Of a DNA stretch of 64,000 nt, positions 33,209-44,735 are shown one piece after another. The position numbers and the translations under genes were made by a program. The number at the start of each line of letters is the position of its first letter. Position 1 is the first letter of the stretch. The DNA comes from Erythroxylum novogranatense (taxonomy: Eukaryota > Streptophyta > Magnoliopsida > Malpighiales > Erythroxylaceae). The stretch is from positions 55,343,783-55,407,782 of the forward strand of contig CM057228.1 in the NCBI GenBank assembly GCA_029891385.1, read 5' to 3'. The notes under the pieces are model-generated. The model saw nothing but the letters and a program-made list of their open reading frames with translations, searched no databases and was not told where the DNA came from.

Positions 33209-33715
33209 ATGAGGTTTCCGTACGTCCCGATTATTGACGAGGTGTGCGCCGCCTATGAGCTGATGCCGAGTCAGATCCCCCCAAATGACTGGAAGTTTAT
33301 TAATGGTCTGTCTCTACTATGCCATCAATTCGGTTGTCCTCCGTCAGTTGACGTCCTCCGCCACTTCTTAAGAATGGATCAGAGCCCCATAATTGGGACT
33401 GGGATTCCTCATTTTCAGTACAGGGATGCCATGTATCGCCCGGATGGAATTCTCGAGAAAGTCACTTCTTAGCGTACGAAGTACTTTTTTGTGAAGCCCC
33501 TAGGAGCCTCCTTTGAAGCTCGACCGTGGAGGTACCCTCTAACCGAGCAATGGAATGACGCGTCGACCATATCTCTTAGTAGAGAGGAGTGGGAGGTGGT
33601 CGGCCATATAAAAGAGCTCGGCAGATACGACTTTACTCGGCTCATGCAGGGGTACTTCGGGGGAGTCTTGGCCAATTCATTTCTCATTGACCCCCTCCTC
33701 GAATTAGCGGGCTAG
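33209..33715 (+). pseudogene. PF04195-like N-terminal domain, one in-frame stop
   Basis: From ATG 33209 the frame reads RFPYVPIIDEVCAAYELMP, QIPPNDWKFINGLSLLCHQFG and VLRHFLRM, the pattern of the putative gypsy-type transposon domain as I recall it. A TAG at 33470-33472 interrupts what would continue as RTKYFFVKP, then WRYPLTEQW and WEVVGHIKELGRYDF in the same frame to 33715. A single stop in an otherwise kept frame points to recent inactivation. A likely intron follows (acceptor TGTGCAG just before 33818). No function is established for the family. Confidence 0.6.
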
Positions 33716-33817
33716 GAGAGGGGACCACCCCGTCCGGTTGACTTCTCGTGATTGAGCTAATTGTTGTATTTTTTAGCCTTGGTTTCATTTTCTAACTTAA
33801 TTTATCGTTGTGCAGCC

Positions 33818-35150
33818 ATGGTGAGAATGGAAGATGCTCACCGGCCTCCAATAAAAATTTGTGCATGTAAGAAAGGGACGGAGACGGGGACTGGCGATGG
33901 CGCCGCTTTGTTTATGAGTTTGGGCTCGTCCGTAGTGTCGACGGATGTTCCACCTGTCGGAGGCCGACCTTCTGATTCGGGGTCATTGCCAGTTGTCTTT
34001 GGTGGTGAGCGAGTAGTCTGGCGAGAGGAGGAGGAGGAGGAGGATGCGGGTCCTCCTCTTAAGAGGAAGAGATTGGTTCAACTGGAGGATCTACCGTCCG
34101 GCCCGGCAAGTCGAGCCGGGACTGGGAAAGGGAAGAAGGGCAAGGGGAAGGCGCAAGCCGCAAATCCCGGGCAGTGGGAGTCTGCCCTCAAGTTGGCTAA
34201 GAATGCCACAATCAGGGACCTCGAAGTGTATCGTTACATTGCTGAGAGGATTACTCCGCCTGTGGACGAGCGGTTCATGGAGAAGAGGAGTAACTTGGAG
34301 CTAGGGTCTCACTCGTTCGTCTCGGTGTCTTGAGGCGACGACGGCCTCAGAAGATCAAGCAGCGTTTGGAGACTCTGGACCAGAAAGTCCAGGACCTCCA
34401 TGATCAGGTGAAGGCTTTGAAGGGCGAGCTTTCGGAGGTGAAGGAGGGGAGAGACCTCCTCCAGGCTCAAAACGCATCCTTGGAGGAGGAAAAGAAATCC
34501 CAGGAGAGGGAGGTGGACACTTTGTTGGCTCGACTGGCCAAGGGAGTGGAGGAGAAGGACGAATGGAGGAAGACTGTGAGGGCGGAGCGGGAGCTTAACA
34601 AGAAACTCTGCCAAGATTGCCGCTCCGTAGTGGAGGGTAGGGACAGAGCCGAGGAGACCTTGCGGGAGGTGCGACGTTCTGTGAGGATGCAACGGGTCGA
34701 GGCGATTAAGCGATGGAGACGACGGTTTCTGTACGAGGAGAGTTTAGAGCTCGCCTGCGACATAACCCTCTCGATTCTGAGGAGGGGCCACGAACTCTAC
34801 ACTCCTGGGGGGTCGGTGTGCCATTCATTCGAGGAGTATGTCGAGCCGCTTCTTCCTGCGGCTCTTGGGCTTTCTTTAGAGGAAGTCAGGGAGAAGGCCG
34901 AAGGAGAACGGGACGTCATTCCGGACGAAGAGCTGGATCTCAGCTCCGATGAAGAAGAGCTTCCCTACGAAGATATTCCTCCGGTCGCTCCCCCAGATCC
35001 TGCTCCTATTCCCGTTGTGTCGCTCTCCGAAGGGAAAGAGCCTCCTTGCGAGGATATTCCTCCGGTTGCTCCCCCGGGTCCTGCTCCTCAAGCTACTTGT
35101 TCCCCTTCTCACGAATTCTGGAGCTCACCTGGTCGGGCTTGTGGCCAGGG
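33818..35150 (+). pseudogene. PF04195-like element second exon: hinge, coiled coil, acidic tail
   Basis: After the acceptor the frame starts MVRMEDAHRPPIK. It passes a Glu run (GAG repeat, about 34026-34042), a basic stretch PLKRKRL resembling a nuclear signal, and GKGKKGKGKAQ. A shift near 34320 moves to the frame holding a long coiled coil (about 34360-34690: QRLETLDQKVQDLHDQVKAL onward), then a globular part and an acidic tail with two EDIPPVAPP-x-PAP repeats (about 34970-35090). The frame remains open to 35409 but runs into repeats, so the true end is probably near 35150. Fold and role are unknown. Confidence 0.55.
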
Positions 35151-35282
35151 TGAATTTAATATGAATGAATATTTTTTGTTGTGTTTCATTTTGTCGAAGT
35201 CATTTTTTCGAAGTCAATTTTCGTGCTTATGTGCTTTGTTTCGGACGTATAGTAGGGTTATGTGTTACTCGTGGTCGACCAA

Positions 35283-35475
35283 GCCGAGGTCCCAAGGATC
35301 TTGTCTTGGCGACCGATCGACCGTAGTCGATCTATGGAGATACCAAGCGAGGTCCCAAGGATCTTGTCTTGGCGACCGATCGACCGTAGTCGATCTATGG
35401 AGATACTGAGCGAGGTCCCAAGGATCTTGTCTTGGCGATCCGACCGACCGTAGTCGGCCTATGGAGATGCCGGGC
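35283..35475 (+). repeat. 63 bp tandem repeat, three copies
   Basis: GAGGTCCCAAGGATC starts at 35286, 35349 and 35412, period 63. The third copy differs at several sites (GGCGATCCGACCGACCG). It lies just after the PF04195-like coding block, probably in the element's 3' non-coding end. Confidence 0.9.
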
Positions 35476-35599
35476 GGTGGCTGATTGGATTGTCTACTCT
35501 TTTCCACATGTAATGTAACTCTTTATTGCCAAGAAATCTGAAACCTCTTTATTAATGATAACGAGGGCGTGGGCCGTTAAAACTCGCCTAGCGGGACAA

Positions 35600-35961
35600 G
35601 ACCTGTTAGATTTAAGCGGAGTATGACTACTACATGTGAGTGGAGACTAAGGTCGGGATCAGTTCGCGTCTGCATTTGAGTCTTTCTGATTGATGTGTAA
35701 ATTTGTGTTTCCGTAGAATTGTACTGTTACTAGAGGGCCCAACTGACTAATATTGTATCGTGAATCGATTATTGAAAATGTTCCAGCATTGCGGGCCCAA
35801 AAGGGTTTATTGATTTCTGCGCACTCAAGTGCTTTCAAAAGAAAAATGTTTTACCGGTTAATTGACTATTTTTGCGGCGCTAGCATACCACCCTCGCGGG
35901 TCACGGGCCCGGATATCACTGTAGAGGTCGGGTTCGGGTCTCGCGAGAGTGGGGTGTTACA
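35600..35961 (+). repeat. Truncated LTR end A
   Basis: Shares TCGGGATCAGTTCGC (35653) and the terminal block CCCTCGCGGGTCACGG...GAGAGTGGGGTGTTACA (to 35961) with fragments B and C. These blocks form the 3' end of a Tekay-like LTR, the family of the LARD-2 LTRs (reverse complement at 43475 and 49841). Confidence 0.7.
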
Positions 35962-36029
35962 ATGTGTATCATTAACGAATTCGGATTGGATCATTAGTGA
36001 TCGTTTTGTTCTCTGATTTTTTTTTATAG

Positions 36030-36096
36030 AGGCATAACTGTAGCGTCGATCGACCGACGTGGTAGAGACTTCCCAGCATTAGCTCGGAAGTGATAG
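36030..36096 (+). other. Predicted 67 nt leader micro-exon, LTR part B
   Basis: Long T-run plus ATAG acceptor before it and G-GTGAGTAACC after it; same order as in Tekay-1. Confidence 0.5.
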
Positions 36097-36371
36097 GTGA
36101 GTAACCAAGATGAGTTTCTCAATTATTACTTGTCAAATATGGGGATAATGGCGGGACCAGGAATGTGTACATTGTGTGACTTGTCTGTCATTACTGTGAT
36201 TGACTGTGATCGATTGTCAATTATGAATCGCTCATTGTTGTGAATTATGGTGTTACTTGTGCATACCGATCGTTAATTGATTGTGCTTGACTATGAATGA
36301 TTAAGCGTTTATGGGGATGTTATGGCGGGCATGTGCATTCATACACGGATGCATAAACCGATAAAGGAAAA

Positions 36372-36504
36372 TTGTAAACCGAGTCGCCATCGATATCAAA
36401 CGAGCCTAGAGCTCGAAATATCAAACGAGCTAGAGCTCGAAGGAGATAATTCTCCCGGATCGTTCATTGATCATTGAATCACATTTTACGCGCTCGGTCA
36501 CAAC
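36372..36504 (+). other. Stem-closed domain, LTR part B
   Basis: TTGTaaACCGAG (36372-36383) pairs with CTCGGTcACAAC (36493-36504). Inside are GAGC-CTA-GAGCTC and CGAGC-TAGA-GCTCG hairpins and an AGATAATTCTCC segment. Confidence 0.55.
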
Positions 36505-37279
36505 ACTTGTAATTAAACTGGAAAAGAGTCACATGTGCATTGCATCATTCTTCGGATGAATACCGAAATGGGTTTCTTGTATTGGATTGTATATTATCGT
36601 GATTGAGACCGTAGTATTATCGCAATCGCCTTTATTATCGTGAATTGATTATGTGATGCATGAATTGAGAGAACCATCGATGATAGTTCCTCATTGAGTT
36701 CGCAAACTCATCCAAAATTGTCATTTATTTTCAGGACTTGAAGAGTACCCCGTTTGACACGGGAGTAGGTCTACTGTAGGCAAGTGAAGGATAGAGGTCG
36801 GGATCAGTTCGCGTCTGCATTAGTGTCTTATCAAATTAGTTTCCGCAATCATTGTACAACAATGCTTTATATTTATAATGAGCCCATTGTGGTTTTATTG
36901 TTTTTACAAATTGACTGATTGTAAATTATTATTGGATGATTGTAATAATTGCAAATGTTTTCTACTGTCTACTGTCTTTACCGCGCTATTGTACGGTTGA
37001 AAAAAAAACAAGAGAGAAGAAAATGATTTATTGAGTTTTCACCGACTGATGTAGTACGCCACCCTCGCAGGGCACGGACTCAGATATCACCAACGATATC
37101 GAGTTCGGGTCACTCGAGAGTGGGGTGTTACAGGAAGTGATGTTTAATTTTGGCTGGAGGAGTTCCAGTTTTTGATTTGAATGTGGAAAAGGGTGTAGGA
37201 ATGAACAGTTGCTCGAAAATTTCATTTAGTGATCTGAAACTTTGGAAAATTTTCTAGATTGGTTTAGGCAGATTCTGCT

Positions 37280-38330
37280 AAATTGGTCTTCATGAAAGTT
37301 GTAGTTTTTCTTGTTAGTTTTATATCTCCACTAAGTATCACATTTTTCGAGAAGAATGTTGAAAGTTATGATCTGTTGACTCTTGGCTGTTCTTCCAAAG
37401 ATTTATGTGCCTTGTGTTTGAAAATGTCCATAAATGTAGGTTTTGTGGATAATGTGCTTTGGGACCAATTCTGGGCTGTTATGGTTTGAATTGACTCAAG
37501 TGACCTCAGTGAAAGTTGTAGAAGAATGTCCTAGCTTTTTAATGATATATAATATGCTATTTTAGGGTGTAGGAATTGTAAGGTGTGAATTTTGGAAGTT
37601 TGGATGTAGTTTAGGGTGAAATTATGGGGGCAGAAGCTTTGATTGAGATTTTGACCCTTTTATAGGTTGAATTTGCTTCCAAATTCTTCATGAGAATTGA
37701 AGAATGTGTTCTGATCTTTCCATTGATGCAAAGTATGGAATTTTTGGACCATGGAATAGGAAGTTATGATTTTTAGAAGTTTCTGTTATTGTTTGGCATG
37801 ATCATTAGTGGACAGAAACTTCGAAGTAGTTTTTGACTCCCTTAGAGGTCAAATTGATTTTTCAGTCCTTTATGAAAGTTGTAGGTTGCATTGTGATCTT
37901 TTCATTGATATAAAGTATGACATTTTTGGATCTTGGAGTTGAAAGATATAAATTTTAGAAGATTGTGTTACTGTTGAGGATGACACTTATATGGGTAGAA
38001 ACTTTGATTGAGTATTTGATCCTTTTAGAGGTTGAATTGACTTCCGAGTTTTTGATGAAAGTTGTAGATTGTATTCTGATCTTTTCATTGATATAAAGCA
38101 TGAAATTTTTGGACAAGGGGATAGTGAGCTATGATTTTTAGAAGATTGTGATACTGTTTGGGATGACATGTATTGACCAGTAAATTTGATTGAGTTTTTG
38201 ATACTCTTAGAGGTGAAATTGGTTTTCAAGCCCTTCATGAAACTTGTAGAGTTTTCTGTTATCTTTCCATGGAGACCTAATTTGTTAATTTTGGACACTT
38301 GTGTGAAAATTTATGTATATTGGAAGAAGA
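37280..38330 (+). repeat. Six degenerate ~180 bp modules in LTR part C
   Basis: Module starts (ATGAAAGTTGTAG and variants) lie near 37293, 37512, 37688, 37872, 38056 and 38236. Each continues CTGATCTTTTCATTGATATA...AATTTTTGGA...GTTATGATTTTTAGAAG. The interval is 176-219 bp, mostly 180-184. Confidence 0.85.
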
Positions 38331-38384
38331 GGGGAAATAAGTGGAAATAATAGAAAAAATACAAATAAAAATAGGCACGGAAGC

Positions 38385-38520
38385 TGGCCTCGCAAGGGCG
38401 AGGGCGTGGGTGCAGCACGCGTCTCGTGGCTCGAGCCGCTCACAAGGGCAAGCGCGATACGCGTTCCTCGCGAGCACAAGCGTGTCTCGCGGCCGCGAGC
38501 CACTCGCGCGTGCGAGTGGC
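38385..38520 (+). repeat. CpG-rich block, LTR part C
   Basis: GC-rich island with words CTCGCGAG, GCGGCCGCG and CACTCGCGCGTGCGAGTGG, several self-complementary; same relative position as the blocks in the other LTRs. Confidence 0.72.
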
Positions 38521-39569
38521 TAATTGCTCCAAATCCGACCCTTTGCCCTTCTTTTGTGTATAACTTTTTCATCCGACCTCTGATTGACCTGATTTTTGAG
38601 GCGTCAGATTCGTAAGACATTTATCTACCTCTCCATATGAATTTGTTAAGTTTTGAGATTTAATTGAAAATGATGGATTAAATCAAAGGGAGATGACCGA
38701 TTGATTATTTTTCTGGATAGTGTTTTAGCAATATCCGGACCTATAGAGATCCGAATTGGGTAATTTTAGTATATGTGAATTCCTTAAACATAGAGAAAAT
38801 TTTCTATTAAGGAGAGGTGGCCTAGGTTATCCTATATGGACTGGATCATTGATCGGGAGTAGTAGACCCGAAAGTATGATTTTAGAAAAATTGAAATAAG
38901 CATAAATTGTGAGTCTAAGGATTTTAGTGTGGCTTAACCCTAGGCATAAATGAGTTTTGTTATGGGAATAGTTTTGTGATGCAATTTATGAAACAATACC
39001 GGGATTGTCAGGGACATGCTTCGTACACCTTCCATATACACACATGTGCATAAATGAATGCTTATAATTGTGCAAAATTATGTGTGCAACGTATTGTATA
39101 AATGGGTTGTGTAAGTTAAAAGTCCGCAGTCAGGCGTTTCTAGAATTTGGAAGCAAATGCTAATCTGGAGCGTACTGTGAGTAGGACGAGATGGTCTCAT
39201 TTTATTCTTTGTTCTGTTTTGTTTCATTTTGTATAAATTGATTATTGAATGTGATGGATTATTGGGTTCCGGACAGGAGGTCCGATGATTGTGATACTGA
39301 GTTGTGATATTGAAGTGCTACTTGAATGTGAATTGGATGACCTATTTGTATTTAATGTGATTGACAAATGTGTTATTGAATGTGCTTTATATGTGATAAA
39401 TGTCGGACCACGGTCCGATGACAAATGGGTTTTGAATGTAAAATTACATATGTATGAGATATGTTTCTCAACTCTACTGTTGAGTGCCGGACTACGGTCC
39501 GTTGACATATGAAAGTGAATGTATAGGATTGATGCATTTCATTGCATAAGTGTATGAAATATAATGGCT

Positions 39570-39742
39570 GTTGTGACCAGAGTAGCCACCGATCAGAGCT
39601 TTAAACTCAACGAGTGAAAATGAGCTTCAAACTCATAAGTGATTCAGAGCCTCAGGCTCAACGCTTAACGAGCCCAATATCCTCGGATAAGGGACAGTTA
39701 TTAATGAGCCTTAATGGGACAGCTTAAGCACTCGGTCACAAC
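39570..39742 (+). other. Stem-closed domain, LTR part C
   Basis: GTTGTGACC-a-GAG (39570-39582) pairs with CTC-GGTCACAAC (39731-39742). Internal hairpins include GAGCTTTAAACTC, GAGCTTCAAACTC and GAGCCTCAGGCTC. Confidence 0.65.
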
Positions 39743-40405
39743 AAGATAACAAATGAAAAGTGAGTCTCATGTGCATTGCATATGCATAGTATGAATGATT
39801 AAGTGTATCGAATGGGAATAACGTGAATGTGAATGTGGAATGTGTGAGTTATGTGTTATGTGACTGGGTGAGCCATCGATGATGGTCACTCACTGAGTTT
39901 GTAAAACTCACCCAAAATTTGCAATTATTTTTCAGGATTTGAAGAATACCCGGTTAGGTAAACGGGAGTATAATTACTGCATACAAGGGAAAGCTAGAAG
40001 TCGGGATCAGTTCGCATCTGCCTTGTGTCTTTTTTCTTTTCGCACTGAATTGTATTTTCCGCAAAGTATTGTATTTAGTGTATTTGAATATATTTGTTGT
40101 GTATAACTTACCGATTAGAAAAAGGTTTGCAAAAGAGATTGATCATAGTATAATGTGGTTTGTTTTTGGAATGTGCAAATCAAAATTCTAGTATGTGAAA
40201 ACAAAAATTTGGCAACTCTTGTAAATGAAAATGTTTCTGAATAAAAGTGGGCCCAAAGTTGTGATTCTTGATTTACGAGTTTTCTTAAGAAAAAAATTTA
40301 TACTGAGTTTTTGACTAAGTGATGTAGCACGTCACTCTCGCAGGGTACGGACTCGGATATCACCATCGATGTCGGGTTCGGGTCATGCAGGAGTGGGGTG
40401 TTACA

Positions 40406-42835
40406 CAAACTCTGGCCTCATGAAATTCTTAGTCTAGTAGAACCATCTCCATTCTAAAAATCACAACAACTCTAGAATCCCTACCCCCTAAAAGGGCTAA
40501 ATTCTTGATGGCCTTTTTTTTTTTCATAAAATCAAGTCAATTAGAAGCTAATTAGTTATTGATATTGTCATGGAATTCATTAATATAAGTAAAAAATTAA
40601 AGGAAATAAATAGAACTTTCATTAATTTAATCCCGAAAGGAATTAAGCAGGAAAATTTTAACAATTATAGGCCTATAACATGTTGCAACATAGTCTATAA
40701 GATCATTGCAAAGATTCTAGATGGAAGAATTAAGTAAATTTTACCAAACCATATTGATCTAGCATAAAGAGCCTACATCCCTGGGAGAAACATTGGAGAT
40801 AACATCACAATTGCTCAAGAACTTTTCAAATACTACACCAGAAGAAGGGATCAAAAGAATTATGCAATCAAAGTTGGTTTCTAAAAGACATATGATATAG
40901 TTAATTGAACTTTAATCATCAACATTTTAATTGCTTTAGAATTTTCAAAAAACTTCATCACCTGGATTCACCATTGCACTTCTACTATCTCTTTTGATGT
41001 TCTAGTTAATAGTGAGCCTTCTGAACGATTCTTGCCAACAAAAGGCATCAAACAAGGGGATATAATCTCTATGTACCTATTCTCTTTGGTTATGGAAGTC
41101 TTAAATAAGCATCTAATAAGATTTACAGAAAGAACTCAAAAATTCATATTCCATGTTAAGTGCAAGAAGTTAAATGTCCTTAGCCTCACCTTTGCAGATG
41201 ATGTGTTTCTCATCTCTAAAGATGATAGCAATTCATTTTTGGCCTTAATCATAGCTCTTTGAATTTTTAAGATGATGTCAGGCCTAAACGTCAACCATGA
41301 CTAAAGCTTCATCTTCATTTCCATAAGTTTTAGTAACTTATGTCCCCTCATAGCAGCTATCACTAGATTCTCACCATAACAACTCCTAATTCATTATCTT
41401 AAAACCCTAAACTCTACAACTAGACCATCCTAAAGTGATTTTAAACCATTTCTTGAAAGAATTTTATGCAAAATCAACAGTTGGGGTAGCAAAGAACTAT
41501 CTTTATCAGGTAGAGCTCTCCTAATCAAATATGTACTAGCCTTTATCAGTGTAAACTGGGCATCACATCTAGTATTCCCAAAGATAATTGAGAAGACCAT
41601 AAACCGAATTTGTAAGAATTACCCATGGTCTAGGATTAGAATGGAGAATAAAAGAAACATAATCAAATGGGCTAAGTTTTGTCAAACTAGAATGTAAGGA
41701 GGCTTAGGGCTAAATTCCACGAGAACAATAAAACATACTTTTCTTACCAAAAATATCTAGAGATTGATAAATGACAGGAATTCTCTTTAGGTTAAGTGGG
41801 TGCATAAATACTACTTCAAATACAAATGCTTTTGGAACTTTAAAAAACTCAAAACTCCTCAACTATTATGAAATTCATTGGTTATCACATAAACATATTA
41901 AGGAATGTTTGCTCAATTCAGGTAAGAGATGGAATGAACACCACCTTTTGGCAAGATTTATGGACTCCTTTTGGTCCTCTTGCCTAAATAAGTGAGCTAG
42001 CGTTTTTACAAGCAACCATCAAACCAAATGTTAATGTCACATAAGCAATCTCTACCATCAACCTCATCCCAATCACTCTTCATCCTCAACTATCCTCATT
42101 TTCATTAAAAAATTCATATTAAATTAGCATGAGCATTAAGCTATATGGAGATTGGAGCCTTAAAGAAAATACACAAAGCAATCTTACAAAGCACTCAGAA
42201 AAGAAACAACTCCTTATGTTGATGGCATAAAACAATCTGGTGTAAAGATCATTTCCCCAGAATTGCCCATATACTGTATATTGCCTTTAAACTCAAACTT
42301 CTCACTTTTGATAGGCTTGGAAAATACTTGTACATCCCAAGTTGGTGTACTTTATGCTATAAAAGCTTAGAATCTCGCAACCATTTTTTTTCAGTGTACA
42401 TACTCTAACAAAGCTTGGAGAAACATTATGGCCTTATGTAGAGTGACAAATCCTCCCTCCAAATGGTTAGACATTATGTTATGGAGCCAAAAAATTATGT
42501 TTAATATAGATAACGCTATCTTATCTTGTCAATGGTGTATGGAATGAAAGAAATAGTAGAGTCCACACAAGCACAAACTACTAAGTAAACGAGTTCATCA
42601 AGATCACATAGGACACTCAAATTACATCTAGCATACACAACCACAAGTAAAAAATTAGCCCTAAAATCAAAACCTTTTGGGAATCATCTAGTCAAATGAG
42701 AGTTGGAATAAACAACTATATGTAGCCTCTTCCCTTTAGATGTGTTTTCATCAAGTTTTCAATGTAATTGCTTTTAGCATTGTTCTACACTTATGTGTAA
42801 CATTTTTGTTCAATGAAATCATTCCTTTACTTTAA
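40406..42835 (+). pseudogene. LINE (non-LTR) retrotransposon, decayed ORF2
   Basis: RT motifs of plant L1-type LINEs are readable through many stops: LIPKGIKQENFNNYRPITCC (about 40625-40685), KGIKQGDIISMYLFSLVMEV (about 41040-41100) and the catalytic FADDVFLIS near 41192. Downstream come INSWGSKELSLSGRALLIKYVL (about 41475) and a zf-RVT-like C-terminus with CTLCYKSLESRNHFFFQC (about 42350-42400). The 5' part (ORF1, endonuclease) is missing, as usual for 5'-truncated copies. The 3' end near 42835 is A/T-rich without a clear long poly(A). Old and inactive. Confidence 0.82.
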
Positions 42836-43414
42836 AAATATTTCTCTAGAACTTGCTTGGAACCATTTCAAAACAGCATCGATATATACATGCATAAGAA
42901 TGAAAAAGGCCTTTATTGTTTTAAAAACATTAGATTAAAAAAAGCTAACCTGATTCAATATCCCTTATTAGCCCCCTTTGATCCATAACCTTTTTCTTTT
43001 ATATTATAATCGTATTACAAGACTAAATGTTCCACTTAAACATCCTTACCTAACCATAAATGTTAATGGCTTATTTAGACTAAAATCTCTTACAATTTCA
43101 AGTATAGGAATGTAGGAATTTAATGAGTGTTTTTAAGGAGTATGGTATTTGAAGCTTATGTTATCACTGCTAGCTTATGTTATGATCCAAATTATTTTGT
43201 TTATTCATATTTTTATCTAAGAAAAAAAGCAAAAGAAAAAGAAAAAAATGGTTTACTTTTTACGAAGTAATTAAATATTCATAAGTAAGTTGAATATTAT
43301 GGTTCCAATTTATAAGGTTTTTCTTTACATATGTTTAATTTTTTTGTTTTAACCCTTTTTATCTTTTGATCCTCATCTTCAAACTCATCCCTATTACAAC
43401 CTAAAATAAGTCTT
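42836..43414. other. AT-rich spacer, nothing recognised
   Basis: A-rich and T-rich runs only; probably the flank of the LARD-family LTR that begins at 43415. Confidence 0.4.
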
Positions 43415-43474
43415 TGTTGGGACCCGATCTCGAAACCGGATCCCAACCGGAAAGACGGAAGGCGAAACGAAAAA
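43415..43474 (-). repeat. LARD-1-family LTR, 3' terminal 60 bp
   Basis: On the minus strand this ends GATCGGGTCCCAACA, as in LARD-1. It is cut by LARD-2 at AAAAA (43470-43474) and continues at 52755. No primer site lies to its left, so this is a solo LTR or a 3' LTR. Confidence 0.85.
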
Positions 43475-44152
43475 TGTAGCACCCCACTCCCGACAAGACC
43501 CGAACTCGACATCTACGGTGATATCCGAGCCCGTGCCCCGCGAGGGTGGCGTACTAAAACACTCAATACCTTTTTAAATCTCGTTATAACATTTTTCTCC
43601 TTTTTAAAACAGTTGAGTGCGGAAAACGATAATCAATCTGGCCCGATTTAATATGAAAACATTTTTCAAATATGAACAATTCAGTCATTAACTAGCACTC
43701 AATAGTGCTCAATCATCATGTACATATAGAAATATATGACCCAACTGGGCCCAATGCCATTTCTAAATATTTCAGTAATACAATACAATGACACATAAAC
43801 AAATGGGGCCCACTTAATAAACTCACTACACTAATGCAGATGTGACGACACTGATCCCGACCCTGACCTTCACTTGAATCCTGCAAACATACTCCCGTTT
43901 TACTAACGGGGTACTCTTCAATTCCTGAAAAATAGATGCAATGTTGGGTGAGTTTGCGAACTCAATGAGAAACCATCATCGATGGTTCACCCAACTCATG
44001 CATTCACAATCATATACATATAATACAGTAGCATTTGATAATATCACATGCAATTTCCTTATTCACATCTCGGTCATTTGCGGTCAATTTATATTTTCAA
44101 TCAGTCATACACATATGCAATGTACATGTGACACTTTCATTTTCTTTTCGTT

Positions 44153-44382
44153 GTTGTGACCGTGCGCCTGAAATCATTTACGTTGAGCCAGTGGCTCTGA
44201 AATCGTTGGGTATGATATGCCCTGTGGTGAGCCTGAGGCTCTCTCAATCGTTGGACCTGAGGTCCTGTGCGTTGAGCTTAAAGCTCTCATATACGTTGGG
44301 CGGGATGCTCGACAAGCCCGAAGGATCGGACGCGATGCATTGAGCACGTGGCTCTGCATACGTTGGTACCACCGGTCACAAC
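44153..44382 (-). other. Hairpin-array domain closed by a 10 bp inverted repeat, LARD-2 3' LTR
   Basis: GTTGTGACCG (44153-44162) and CGGTCACAAC (44373-44382) are perfect inverted repeats. Between them runs a row of short hairpins about 28-32 bp apart, most preceded by CGTT: GAGCCAGTGGCTC, GGGTATGATATGCCC, GAGCCTGAGGCTC, GGACCTGAGGTCC, GAGCTTAAAGCTC and degraded ones. Stems differ from hairpin to hairpin but remain paired. Confidence 0.75.
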
Positions 44383-44669
44383 TACCATTATCTGATCATT
44401 CAGTGATGCATGAATGCATGTGTCACTTCCCAATTTCAGTCATTTACAGTTCCAATCATTTTCGCTAATGCATTTGCAATTTAATTCATTCATGCATTCA
44501 TACATATTTACTCATCTTTGCACTTCAATATCACAATCAAATATTTCGAACACCCATGGTCCGAAATCAATCAAATCAATCACACATCTATCCATCCGCG
44601 CTTCCTCATGGCAATCAATGCATATAATTAATAAACACATAAGGCTGAGAAACCAACTAGGTTACTCAC

Positions 44670-44735
44670 CTGCACTTCCGAGCTACCGCCTGGAAGTCTC
44701 AATACTGTCCGTGGAATGTCGATCCATCGGAACCT
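44670..44735 (-). other. Predicted 66 nt leader micro-exon, LARD-2 3' LTR
   Basis: On the minus strand: ATATAG acceptor, 66 nt starting AGGTTCCGATGG, then GCAG-GTGAGTAAC donor. Confidence 0.5.

Larger units (their letters stand above)
31640..35520 (+). mobile_element. Decayed element with a PF04195-like (putative gypsy-type transposon) protein
   Basis: Non-coding GATCG-rich sequence (about 31780-33200) is followed by two broken coding blocks and a short tandem repeat. The boundaries are not defined; I found no LTR pair or inverted repeats. The assignment comes from the protein start (33209) and the typical order of conserved N-terminal domain, Lys/Glu-rich hinge and long coiled coil. PF04195-type proteins are common in plant genomes and of uncertain function. 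Confidence 0.55.
35962..37132 (+). repeat. Truncated LTR part B with micro-exon and domain
   Basis: Covers the middle to the 3' end of an LTR. It has acceptor-like TTTTTTATAG (to 36029), predicted micro-exon 36030-36096, donor G-GTGAGTAACC, stem-closed domain 36372-36504, twin hairpins about 36670-36715, acceptor TTTTCAG (to 36734), TCGGGATCAGTTCGC at 36799 and the end GTGGGGTGTTACA at 37132. It lacks the LTR start, so it is a remnant or abuts a nested insertion. Confidence 0.7.
37133..40405 (+). repeat. LTR part C, long and without its LTR start
   Basis: Begins with ~180 bp modules (about 37280-38330), then a CpG block (38385-38520), the conserved box CCGACCTCTGATTGACCTGA (38575), a stem-closed domain (39570-39742), twin hairpins (about 39865-39910), acceptor TTTTTCAG (to 39934), TCGGGATCAGTTCGC (40002) and the end GTGGGGTGTTACA at 40405. 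The donor corresponding to GTGAGTAAC is degraded (GTGAGTAGG near 39177). Confidence 0.75.

Noticed and set aside
34309..34763. Antisense frames opposite the coiled-coil region
   Set aside because: Mirror of a Glu/Lys-rich coding strand; Leu/Ser-rich low-complexity translation.
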